Positions 22,740-29,516 of a stretch of DNA of 34,113 nucleotides are shown here, piece after piece (position 1 is the first letter of the stretch; each line of letters starts with the position of its first letter). The DNA lies in NCBI GenBank assembly GCA_020058315.1, contig JAGVEK010000484.1, positions 1 to 34,113 of the forward strand. The letters run 5' to 3'. Origin of the DNA: Candidatus Zixiibacteriota bacterium (GTDB lineage Bacteria > Zixibacteria > MSB-5A5 > WJJR01). The notes beneath the pieces were generated by a model that was not told the DNA's origin, did no database searches, and saw nothing but the letters and a program-made list of their open reading frames with translations. Both the position numbers and the translations under genes were made by a program.

Positions 22740-23809
22740 GGTTGGTTCACCTCGGGTGTTTGTTGGGTAACGTGTTGAGCGACGGCGAGGAGTTTTTTCT
22801 CGGTGCGATCGATGAGCTTGAAAAGGCGCGTGTTGTGAGCTTGGAGTTTCTCGGCGCCCTTGAGCAGGTCGGGCACTCTCCGGTACTCATGTCGCTTGAG
22901 GGCCTCCGCGGCCTCCGCGGTCACATGGTGGATGCGGCGCTCGGCCTCGGCGCAGGCGCGGTCTAGACGTTCGAGGCGTAGATCCAGCTTGAGCTCCTTG
23001 AATCGGGTACTGAGTTCTTCGCCGAGTTTCCGCTTCCCTTCCGCAGGCAGCTTCGAGAGGACGTCGCGGATCTCCTCGATCCGGGCCACCTGTCCCTCGC
23101 GCATGTGGTAGGCCCTCTCGCGAAGGGCCGCGAGGCGCTCGGTCAGATAGCCCTCCGCGGGAAGAATGCGCCGGAGCTGGAGCATGAGGTCGTTTTCCAG
23201 CTCCGGGCGGTCATCAAGGAGATCTGCCTCCCGCCGCGCCCGGCGCAACTGGTTGACGAGCGCACCGGCCAGGTGGCGGTCACGGTAGAGTCGAACGGGG
23301 TCGTTTCGCACGGACGGAACCGCGGCTGGGGTTTGTGGGCGCCAGCGGCGGTTATCTTGGCGGTGGTTGCCCAGGGCGAGAAGTCCTACCAATAGTGCGA
23401 CCGTTGTGATCGTTTGGAGCACCTGCTCGTTGATTGGCCATGGGATGCCGAGGATCCAGCCTATCAGGATGCTCACGCCGAAGGTGAACGACAGACCCGC
23501 AATGGTCCCGCCGATGGCGCGGATCGCCCGGTACATGACGGCGGCAAGAAGTAGAAGGGCGAAGGCCACGGCGATGGGACCGAGGCTTCTGATGGAATAG
23601 CCGTTCTCTGCCTCCCACCACACGAGGCCTGTTGAAAGCGCCACGCCGATCGCCAGAGAGGCTACGGCGGCGGAGCGCTTGTTGAACTTGTCGCTCAACG
23701 CAGCGAAACAGAGGGCGGTGAAGAAGGCCACGGCCAGTACGAAGTCAGGGAAGAATTCATGAAGAAGCGTCCCTCTCGCCAACTCTGCCGCCTCGTCCGC
23801 GCGCGCCAT
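22736..23809 (-). CDS. Polytopic membrane protein with cytoplasmic coiled coil
   Basis: A 357-residue protein beginning MARADEAAELARGTLLHEFF. About five membrane helices fill residues 20-165 (FVLAVAFFTALCFAALS; AAVASLAIGVALSTGLVWW; IAVAFALLLLAAVMY; SFTFGVSILIGWILGIPW; ITTVALLVGLLALG). The remaining 190 residues are a charged, helical, probably cytoplasmic domain (LVNQLRRARREADLLDDRPE; FKELKLDLRLERLDRACAEA). No transport or enzymatic motif is visible. The upstream in-frame extension to 23881 contains the promoter, so ATG 23809 is preferred; it has no Shine-Dalgarno. TATAAATA is centred 26.5 bp before the ATG, which fits leaderless archaeal-type transcription. First gene of the 23809-21877 operon; divergent from the initiator gene. 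Confidence 0.72.
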   Translation of the reverse strand: MARADEAAELARGTLLHEFFPDFVLAVAFFTALCFAALSDKFNKRSAAVASLAIGVALSTGLVWWEAENGYSIRSLGPIAVAFALLLLAAVMYRAIRAIGGTIAGLSFTFGVSILIGWILGIPWPINEQVLQTITTVALLVGLLALGNHRQDNRRWRPQTPAAVPSVRNDPVRLYRDRHLAGALVNQLRRARREADLLDDRPELENDLMLQLRRILPAEGYLTERLAALRERAYHMREGQVARIEEIRDVLSKLPAEGKRKLGEELSTRFKELKLDLRLERLDRACAEAERRIHHVTAEAAEALKRHEYRRVPDLLKGAEKLQAHNTRLFKLIDRTEKKLLAVAQHVTQQTPEVNQP

Positions 23810-23831
23810 GAAGGGAAGTGGGGCTTGGTTG

Positions 23832-23839
23832 TATTTATA
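23832..23839 (-). promoter_or_regulatory. TATA-like box for leaderless membrane operon
   Basis: TATAAATA on the minus strand, centred 26.5 bp before the ATG at 23809. The first gene has pyrimidines (CCCCACTTCCCTTC) where a ribosome binding site should be, so a leaderless transcript starting at the ATG is the natural reading. A bacterial -10 at the same place would leave a 20-nt leader without a site. Confidence 0.55.
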
Positions 23840-23940
23840 TCTTACTGTTCTTTGGATCTCGCAGCAGAGCGCGACCGCCATTCCCAGGACTGGACCATCT
23901 TCTCGTTCGTGGTGTCACCCCTCCCAAGGGGTGCGATAGC

Positions 23941-23948
23941 TTTATGTA
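23941..23948 (+). promoter_or_regulatory. TATA-like box for the initiator gene
   Basis: TTTATGTA preceded by GCGATAGC (BRE-like). A start 26 bp downstream falls near 23971, 7 bp before ATG 23978, giving a nearly leaderless message. It is back to back with the TATA-like box at 23832-23839. Confidence 0.4.
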
Positions 23949-23977
23949 TTAGTGCGCTTTATACGCCACCAGAGTTG

Positions 23978-25078
23978 ATGAGCACCGTGGATTTCGAATC
24001 CTATTTCAAACACCAGCGCGAACGGATCGAGGAAGAGGCCAAACTAATCAAGGACTTCTCGGTCTTCAGCTTCCACTACGTTCCTGATGAACCGGTGCTT
24101 CGGCCCGAGGCCACCCTGCTGATCGATGAGCTCGCCAACTTCAACCTGTCCGGCATACCCACGCACCTGGCAATCGTTGGTAGCCGAGGCTCGGGTAAGA
24201 CCCTCACGGTCAAGTACCTGGAGCGCGTCGTGCAGCGGGAGTCGGACCTGGAGATCCTCTACGCCAACTGCCGCCATCACGACACGAGCTTCAAGATCTT
24301 CGCCCATCTTCTGGGCATCCACGCCCGTGGGGCTAGTATGAGCGAGGTGTTCGAGCGCTTTTGCGCCCGTTGCCGCAGAAAGACGGTGGTGGTCCTGGAC
24401 GAAGTCGACCTCATGAGTCCCAAGGACCGACGCCGTGAGATTCTGTACCTTCTCAGCCGGGCAGCACAGCCCTTCATGGTCATGATGCTCTCCAACAGCC
24501 CGCAGGTGCTCAAGGAGCTGGATGCCGCCACGCGGAGCAGCCTCCAGCCCGTTCCGGTCCACTTCAAGAACTACAATGCGGATCAGATCCGCGACATTCT
24601 CCGCGACCGCGCGCAGCGCGGGCTGCATCGTTGGGAAGAAGCCGACCTCTCGGAGATTGCCGCCTTGACTACGAAGTTCAGCAATGCCGACGCCCGCTTG
24701 GCGATCAAGACCCTGCAGTACCATGTGACCGGCCGGGCCAAGGACCTTCGCGCCTGCTTCGAACGCGCGCGGCGGGACCTCGTCGTGGACCTGGTCTGCG
24801 ACCTCTCGGACAGCACCCTGGCCATCCTCTGGGCTGCCGCCACCAACGACTCGGACTTTGCCCGAAGCATCTACGAGCGGTATTGTGCCCACTGCCGGCA
24901 GCGCCATGAAAAGCCGTTCAGCTACGTCCACTTTCATTCGAACCTGAGCTACCTGCAGAGCGCCGGCCTAGTTGCGTTGGTCTCGACCAAGCAAGGACGC
25001 ACCTACGCCAACCGGGTACTGTTGACCTTCGACCGGAACATGGCCCGTGAAATCGCCGGGCTGCGCTTCGAAGCCTGA
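23978..25078 (+). CDS. Orc1/Cdc6-type replication initiator (archaeal/eukaryotic type)
   Basis: A 366-residue AAA+ protein with the domain order of archaeal Orc1/Cdc6. Walker A GSRGSGKT (68-75) in the first third is followed by Walker B VVVLDEVD (137-144), sensor 1 MLSNSP (Asn173), ATRSSLQP with the conserved Arg/Ser-Ser of the initiator clade (185-192), ADQIRDILRDRA (201-212) and sensor 2 NADARLAIKTL (Arg240). Residues about 275-355 form a winged helix (YLQSAGLVALVSTKQGRTYA). Length and order match archaeal proteins of about 370-420 residues and differ from bacterial DnaA, which has a C-terminal helix-turn-helix with a DnaA signature. The protein should bind and melt an origin when ATP-bound; iterons and an AT-rich element lie directly after it (25158-25638). 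ATG 23978 is the first start at the homology. Confidence 0.9.
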   Translation: MSTVDFESYFKHQRERIEEEAKLIKDFSVFSFHYVPDEPVLRPEATLLIDELANFNLSGIPTHLAIVGSRGSGKTLTVKYLERVVQRESDLEILYANCRHHDTSFKIFAHLLGIHARGASMSEVFERFCARCRRKTVVVLDEVDLMSPKDRRREILYLLSRAAQPFMVMMLSNSPQVLKELDAATRSSLQPVPVHFKNYNADQIRDILRDRAQRGLHRWEEADLSEIAALTTKFSNADARLAIKTLQYHVTGRAKDLRACFERARRDLVVDLVCDLSDSTLAILWAAATNDSDFARSIYERYCAHCRQRHEKPFSYVHFHSNLSYLQSAGLVALVSTKQGRTYANRVLLTFDRNMAREIAGLRFEA

Positions 25079-25157
25079 CACCGGGCACGGATGGCTCGAC
25101 TTTTCCAGGCTGATTCTCGCCTTGTCTTGCGGAGCAGTGCCCTAATCTGGAAATGCT

Positions 25158-25452
25158 AACACTGTGCGGAGTGAATACGCGGCCGTCTCCCGATGTGGTG
25201 GCATGCTCGTTCTTCCAATCGCGGATTGGGTGATCTTCCCGCATCATCACCGCGCGCAGTTAACACGTGGCAGCCATTTGTTCTTGGCGGGTGTCCATCA
25301 CTCCGGTGCCCGCCTGCTCCCATCCTGATTCTCGAACACGCTGTGCGTGTTAATGCGTGGCCGCATCCCAGGGCCGTGGTACATTCCTTCCTCAGATCCC
25401 TGGCTTCGCCATCAACCCGGCCTGTCACACTGTGCGCAGTTAACACGTGGGC
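25158..25452 (+). repeat. Four direct iterons, about 25-27 bp each
   Basis: Copies at 25158-25184, 25246-25271, 25335-25362 and 25426-25452. The shared core is CTGTGCG followed by AGTTAACACGTGG. The closing GG falls at 25181, 25269, 25359 and 25449, so spacing is 88, 90 and 90 bp. GTTAAC and CACGTG are palindromic half-cores. Copy 4 is the best consensus; copy 2 differs by T-to-C changes in the left half. Confidence 0.75.
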
Positions 25453-25530
25453 ACCTACCCATGTGTGTGGTGTCCTGCGTCCTTCCCGTCTTTTCTTCCT
25501 GATTCTTCACTCCGTCCGAAGACTGCTTCC

Positions 25531-25560
25531 GACATACCTATATATGACATACCTATATAT
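25531..25560 (+). repeat. AT-rich tandem repeat, two exact 15-bp units
   Basis: GACATACCTATATAT occurs twice head to tail and is followed by ATTGCTACAATATGG. It is the most AT-rich point of the region and the natural candidate for the unwinding element. Confidence 0.8.
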
Positions 25561-25613
25561 ATTGCTACAATATGGAAAGGAATAGGAAGGAAGGACCCCG
25601 CGGCCGGGGGCGT

Positions 25614-25638
25614 TGGCGTGTTAACTCCGCACAGTTTG
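25614..25638 (-). repeat. Inverted fifth iteron
   Basis: On the minus strand AAACTGTGCGGAGTTAACAC matches the iteron core, in the orientation opposite to the four upstream copies. It overlaps the last codons and the TAA stop of the minus-strand gene 25621-26265. Confidence 0.75.
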
Positions 25639-26265
25639 CTTTGACCTTCCAAGCCCAACTGGTCGCCGTTTGCCAGGCGCAGGGCGCCTTCGGAGTGCGA
25701 ATCTGCCGCGCACGCGGGAACGCCAGAATGCCGTAATCTCATCTACAGCCAGGGCTGATGCAGGGATCAGCCCTGTTCCGTATCGAGGGTCGTAGCGCTC
25801 GGCGTACAGGGCAGCGAGGCGATACCCGGTGCGAACCGACTCCCAGGGTCGCAGCACGCACTCCATCGCGTACTCCGCCAGCAGACCTTCCTTATAGTGG
25901 ATGATGCGGACATCGGCCCAGCGATGATGCTCAACCTCGCTTTGTGAATCCCGGAGGTCTTCGTACGCGGCCCGCAACGCCTCGCGACATACCGACCCCG
26001 GCCTGCGAAGATGCGATCGGATGACCCTCACCGCGCGATCGATCAGCGGGCGAAACTTCTTCTTGGCCTTGGGTCGGGCCAATTGGGTCAAGTGCAGCCC
26101 GAATGCAACCGTATCCGCCGGATCCGAGCAAAACTCCTTGAGCAGAGTGAGCCGCGTGATCTGGAAATGCTGGCCGTTTCGCAGCTGGGCGGCGATTTCG
26201 ACCAAGCGATTGATCTTCACCGCCGCTTTGTCTGGATCAATCACGTTCAATGGTGCTCCCATCAT
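25621..26265 (-). CDS. Origin-adjacent hypothetical protein
   Basis: A 214-residue basic, helical protein on the minus strand. It opens with VIDPDKAAVKINRLVEIAAQ and QITRLTLLKEFC. Its most distinctive segments are HHRWADVRIIHYKEGLLAEY, LRPWESVRTGYRLAALYAER and YDPRYGTGLIPAS. The last 25 residues are Arg/Lys-rich (RRRPAPGKRRPVGLGRSK), so nucleic-acid binding is likely. ATGATG at 26260-26265 is the start; site GGTGGT is weak. The 3' end carries the inverted iteron within its codons. It is convergent with the initiator gene and divergent from the 26384 operon. No named family; a replication accessory role is inferred only from position. Confidence 0.7.
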   Translation of the reverse strand: MMGAPLNVIDPDKAAVKINRLVEIAAQLRNGQHFQITRLTLLKEFCSDPADTVAFGLHLTQLARPKAKKKFRPLIDRAVRVIRSHLRRPGSVCREALRAAYEDLRDSQSEVEHHRWADVRIIHYKEGLLAEYAMECVLRPWESVRTGYRLAALYAERYDPRYGTGLIPASALAVDEITAFWRSRVRGRFALRRRPAPGKRRPVGLGRSKQTVRS

Positions 26266-26338
26266 ACCACCGACACCGTGGCCTCAATCGATCCGCGGCT
26301 TGCTGCCGCAATGCGAGTACCGCGCGGGGACAGCACAG

Positions 26339-26347
26339 TTTTATATA
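26339..26347 (+). promoter_or_regulatory. TATA-like box for the zinc-ribbon operon
   Basis: TTTTATATA, centred so that transcription 26 bp on would begin near 26370, exactly at the GAGGTGATC ribosome binding site (26371-26379) that precedes ATG 26384. This is the clearest archaeal-style promoter of the block. Confidence 0.55.
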
Positions 26348-26383
26348 CCAGGGTCCCTCCCATGTCCCGCGAGGTGATCAATC

Positions 26384-26710
26384 ATGGGAAGGCGATACAA
26401 GTGCGTTTGGTGCAGTTCCGGCGAGACGACCGGCAAAGGGGTTCGGCGCACAAAGACGATGGGGAATCGGCGAATTTGCCGCTGTAAGGCCTGCGGCCGA
26501 AAGTTCACGCCGAAATACCAGCCTGAAGTCTCGGTGACTTCGGGCCCTGATCAAACACGATCGTCGGCCATCGATCCGCAGAAGCTTGCGAAGCCTGCGC
26601 AACTCTGCAACTCAGCCCCAAAACAAGATCAGGCCAGCACTCCCATCGGCTATAAACCCGAGCAAGGAGACGCCGAACACGGCCTTTCGGAGAATGGCCC
26701 CAGCGCTTGA
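26384..26710 (+). CDS. Zinc-ribbon protein with disordered tail
   Basis: A 108-residue protein from ATG 26384 behind a perfect GAGGTGATC. Residues 1-44 form a zinc ribbon: YKCVWC (Cys7, Cys10), a basic loop (GKGVRRTKTMGNRR), then CRCKACGRKF (Cys34, Cys37). This ribbon resembles those at the N-terminus of transposases and transcription factors. The remaining 64 residues are Pro/Gln/Ser-rich and look disordered. It overlaps the next gene by 17 bp and heads an operon of four overlapping genes. Likely nucleic-acid binding; the precise role is unknown. Confidence 0.7.
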   Translation: MGRRYKCVWCSSGETTGKGVRRTKTMGNRRICRCKACGRKFTPKYQPEVSVTSGPDQTRSSAIDPQKLAKPAQLCNSAPKQDQASTPIGYKPEQGDAEHGLSENGPSA

Positions 26711-27500
26711 CCGCTCCGGGCTCCTCACCCGCACCTTCCAGATGAGCGAGGCGGTCGAGCGGTTTGTCGGCGCCGCACGGGCGTTCTTCTACGAGGTCGC
26801 GCTGTCGGGTCGGCAATGTCCCGTCTGCGGTGGTCGCCTAGCGATGAGCGGTGAAAGTCGCTGTCGTTGCGAGACCTGCGGGCAGGAGTCGGACCCGACA
26901 TGTGCGTTCCAGCGGTGCCCGGCGTGCGGAGGCAGCCCACGGCTCCGCGTCCGGCGATATGAGTGCGAAATCTGCGGCATGGACATGCCGTCGCGTTTCG
27001 TCTTCGACGGATTGGTGTTCGATGTCGAGTACTTTCGGCAGAAGATGGAGGAGCATCGCCAGAGGACCGCGGGGCGTATGGAGCGTGTCCGTGAGATGCT
27101 TGCGGCGAGCCGATCGCCGGCAATCGCGGCAGGCCCGTTGGACCTGGCCAATCATCCCGGCTTGCTTGATGCACTGGACGCACTGGTAGACGGCTCTCCC
27201 GTCGCCCTCCAAATCGAGCCGCGCTCGAGATTCGATCTCAAGGCCTACCAGGCGCATGTACAGGCTAATCTTGGGACACTCGGGCGCGACTTCGATGAGA
27301 TCCCCGCCCTGCGATCTGATGACCGGTTTGACCGCGTGTGGCGGTTTATCGCGGTCATATTCCTCGCCCACGAGGGTCGCGTGAGGGTCGTTCAGGATGG
27401 CGAGGAGATCATGGTGATGCAACGTGAAACTGACCGAGAAGGACAAGACATTTCTGGAGAACTTGAAGAGGCTGATGGAGTCGAAGGACTTGTGGGTTGA
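26694..27500 (+). CDS. Multi-zinc-ribbon protein
   Basis: A 268-residue protein from ATG 26694 (CGGAGA just before). Residues 40-100 contain three C-x-x-C ribbons in a row: CPVCGG...CRCETCG, CPACGG and YECEICGMDMPSRFVFDGLV. A long charged helix follows (EEHRQRTAGRMERVREMLAA), then an alpha/beta C-terminal domain (ALQIEPRSRFDLKAYQAHVQ; FDRVWRFIAVIFLAHEGRVR). Rows of such ribbons are typical of primases, transcription factors and nucleic-acid-binding adaptors of archaea and mobile elements; no catalytic site is seen. The last 77 bp are also the first 77 bp of the next gene in another frame. No specific family recognised. Confidence 0.72.
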   Translation: MAPALDRSGLLTRTFQMSEAVERFVGAARAFFYEVALSGRQCPVCGGRLAMSGESRCRCETCGQESDPTCAFQRCPACGGSPRLRVRRYECEICGMDMPSRFVFDGLVFDVEYFRQKMEEHRQRTAGRMERVREMLAASRSPAIAAGPLDLANHPGLLDALDALVDGSPVALQIEPRSRFDLKAYQAHVQANLGTLGRDFDEIPALRSDDRFDRVWRFIAVIFLAHEGRVRVVQDGEEIMVMQRETDREGQDISGELEEADGVEGLVG

Positions 27501-27903
27501 ACTCAAGCCCGGCCAACCCAGCCACATGGTCCTTCGCGGTACCTACGGAGAGAAAGTTTATCGGGCCTTTCGCATGACTCGGCAGGGCGTGCGCTGGCGC
27601 TTCTGGCGTATCTATAATGATATCTACATTTCTGCGTTCGAGGCCATTCTCTTCGTGGAAACCACATTCGGCACTCAGCTCCGCGAACATGCGATCCGAA
27701 TCAGCAAGGAGCGGTATGCGCTGCGGCAGGAGGCGTTGGGAAGCGAGTTTGAAAGCGCGAGCGTGGTGCGGGATGGAAGTGACGATTCTCCGAAGGCCCC
27801 AGTCTCGGAGAGTGATCATACCAAGCACCCGGATCACGAACCGCATGACTCCAACGCGGCCGAAGGTGCTCAGCCTCAGGAGCCGCGAGGTGACGGCCGA
27901 TGA
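27424..27903 (+). CDS. Conserved-looking TRQGVRWRF protein
   Basis: A 159-residue protein starting at GTG 27424 with GGTGATG five bases upstream, inside the end of the preceding gene. Residues 1-100 are the conserved-looking part: LTEKDKTFLENLKRLMESKD, then MTRQGVRWRFWRIYNDIYIS, then FVETTFGTQLREHAIRISKE. The TRQGVRWRFWR segment suggests a compact helical domain touching nucleic acid. The last 50 residues are Asp/Ser/Pro-rich and disordered. It overlaps the next gene by 4 bp. I do not recognise a named family. Confidence 0.72.
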   Translation: MKLTEKDKTFLENLKRLMESKDLWVELKPGQPSHMVLRGTYGEKVYRAFRMTRQGVRWRFWRIYNDIYISAFEAILFVETTFGTQLREHAIRISKERYALRQEALGSEFESASVVRDGSDDSPKAPVSESDHTKHPDHEPHDSNAAEGAQPQEPRGDGR

Positions 27904-28319
27904 GCGAACCGAGCAAGATCGATTTCCGGCATCGGCGCATTCGGGAGATCGAAGATATCACGGACATCGTGGCGATGATCTTCCCAGGCAACACGAATCA
28001 GCAAAACGCGGCGGCACGGATACTTCTCACATTAAAGGCCGCCGCGGAAACGGTCCCATCGTTGCGAGTTCTTGAGGAACAACATGGCATCTCGCGCCGA
28101 ACGCTCGAACGCACGCGGGCCAAGCTGGCTCATGTTGGCCTGATCGAAAACATCGGGCCGCTGAGCAAGCGGGCAAATGGTCACCCAGGCTGGCGGCTCT
28201 CGGGGCGGATGAGCGGCGCGATGCGCCTCCTTGCCGAGAAGATTGATACATGGAAAACCGACACGAGGCCGGAGCGCCAAGAGAAGGATGAGAGGCTGGT
28301 AGGGATGCAGTTATCGTGA
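27900..28319 (+). CDS. Winged-helix DNA-binding protein
   Basis: A 139-residue protein; its ATG overlaps the previous stop (ATGA) and is preceded by GAGGTGAC. Residues about 35-110 form a winged helix-turn-helix: AAARILLTLKAAAETVPSLR, LEEQHGISRRTLERTRAKLA (turn and recognition helix) and VGLIENIG followed by a wing ending GWRLSGRMSG. Last gene of the 26384-28319 operon and also the right end of the replicon block, so it may regulate the operon or replication. Cytoplasmic. Target sites are unknown; the iterons are one candidate. Confidence 0.75.
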   Translation: MSEPSKIDFRHRRIREIEDITDIVAMIFPGNTNQQNAAARILLTLKAAAETVPSLRVLEEQHGISRRTLERTRAKLAHVGLIENIGPLSKRANGHPGWRLSGRMSGAMRLLAEKIDTWKTDTRPERQEKDERLVGMQLS

Positions 28320-28418
28320 ACGACCCTATTGCGAGGGAAGCACGCCGGACGCCGCGCAGCGCAGGCCCGTGACCATAGGTGACTTGTGCCGTAACTGAGG
28401 CCTTCTTACGCTGGGCGT

Positions 28419-29516
28419 ATGAAAAGGCGAGTCTTACGGATCCTTTTCTATTCGATTGTCGGTCTCGCCGTTGTCACGTTAATGTTCTTCCTTTGGTTTT
28501 CGCACAGTCCAACCACGCAACTCATCGACGCTTCTGGAAAGGAACTTACCGCCGGTACCGCCCCCCAGGGAGATGAAGAGGTTCTCGACGGCTCGCTCTT
28601 CGAAGAGGCTCAGGCGCTGATCAAACGCAAGGAATTCGCAGCGGCCAAGGAGCGGCTCCTCCGGGTCATCGAGGAATCCAACCGCGATGGCGAGGCCTGT
28701 ATTCTCCTCTGCGACGTTTCGCGCGAGCTCAAGGACGTGGCGGCAGCCGCGGACTACGGTCTGAAGGCTGTTGAACTTCTGCCGGGCAGCGCCGAAGCGC
28801 ACCTCGCCTACGCGAAAGCACTCGGGGCACAACTCGCCGCCGACATGCAGAGCATCAGCGGCATGCTTGGCGCCATGAAGCGGCTGGGGCTCTTCAAGGC
28901 CGAGCTCAACCGGGTGATCGAACTGAATCCCCAGGACACCGAAGCGCGAACGATGTTGGTGTTTACCAATATGGCCCCCAAGCCCATCGGCGACATCGAT
29001 CGAGCGGTCGAGCTCTGCGGGGAGATCGAGGCGCGCGATCCTATCATGGGAAAGCAACTACTCGCCATGTGCTACCAGAGGAAGAAAGAGACCGAGCGCG
29101 CCATCGCGCTCCTGCTGGCCGGAATCGAAGAGTATCCAGAAGAATGCAGCCTTCACGCCGCTCTCGCGGATATCTACGCCGAGGAGAAACGCTTTGATGC
29201 CGCGGACGCGGAGTACGAGGCGGCGCGTCGTGGTGAGAAAGGTAAGGCCTACTACCGCTCGCTGTATGGCCAGGCACGGATGCGCATCCAGAACCAGTTC
29301 GAGCCCGCGCGGGCGGTCGAGTTGCTCAACGAGTTCATCAGGGGCGAGCCTGAAAGCGACGGCATGCAGACCGTGGCTCACGCCTGTTGGCGCAAAGGCA
29401 ACGCGCTCGAACAACTGGGCCGGAAACAGGATGCCCGCGAAGCGTACGAGGAGAGCCTCCGTCGGGATCCTAGTCTTGAACTAGCCAAGAAGGCGATCGC
29501 CGGTTTTTCTGAGTGA
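28419..29516 (+). CDS. Membrane-anchored TPR protein
   Basis: A 365-residue protein. Residues 1-30 are a basic stretch and a single membrane segment (ILFYSIVGLAVVTLMFFLWF) acting as an uncleaved signal anchor. From residue about 60 to the end there are at least six TPR-like helix pairs, for example FEEAQALIKRKEFAAAKERL, AALADIYAEEKRFDAADAEY and ALEQLGRKQDAREAYEESLR. The repeats should be outside the cytoplasm and act as a protein-binding scaffold. No Shine-Dalgarno is visible before ATG 28419. It is separated from the upstream operon by 99 bp and returns to bacterial-type gene content. Confidence 0.85.
   Translation: MKRRVLRILFYSIVGLAVVTLMFFLWFSHSPTTQLIDASGKELTAGTAPQGDEEVLDGSLFEEAQALIKRKEFAAAKERLLRVIEESNRDGEACILLCDVSRELKDVAAAADYGLKAVELLPGSAEAHLAYAKALGAQLAADMQSISGMLGAMKRLGLFKAELNRVIELNPQDTEARTMLVFTNMAPKPIGDIDRAVELCGEIEARDPIMGKQLLAMCYQRKKETERAIALLLAGIEEYPEECSLHAALADIYAEEKRFDAADAEYEAARRGEKGKAYYRSLYGQARMRIQNQFEPARAVELLNEFIRGEPESDGMQTVAHACWRKGNALEQLGRKQDAREAYEESLRRDPSLELAKKAIAGFSE

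Larger units (their letters stand above)
25079..25620. other. Candidate replication origin (Orc1/Cdc6-linked)
   Basis: No gene is seen in this stretch between the convergent initiator gene and the 25621-26265 gene. It holds four direct iterons at 88-90 bp spacing, then a pyrimidine-rich stretch, an AT-rich 15-bp tandem repeat that could unwind, a GC-rich dyad CCCCG-CGGC-CGGGG (25596-25609), and an inverted fifth iteron. Repeats flanking an AT-rich element in opposite orientation beside the initiator gene is the standard arrangement of archaeal origins. The repeats do not match the canonical ORB/mini-ORB sequence ending in GGGG. Confidence 0.7.

Noticed and set aside
24044..24937. 297-codon minus-strand frame inside the initiator gene
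   Set aside because: Shadow of the Orc1/Cdc6 reading frame; no site or motif.
23978..25078. Initiator gene as a TniB/IstB-like transposition ATPase or as DnaA
   Set aside because: The C-terminal winged helix, the SSL motif after sensor 1 and total length follow Orc1/Cdc6; no transposase is adjacent and no DnaA domain IV signature is seen.
25158..25452. Four regularly spaced repeats resembling a short CRISPR array
   Set aside because: Repeats are degenerate between copies, spacers are about 62-64 bp, one copy is inverted downstream, and no cas gene is present. An iteron array beside an initiator fits better.
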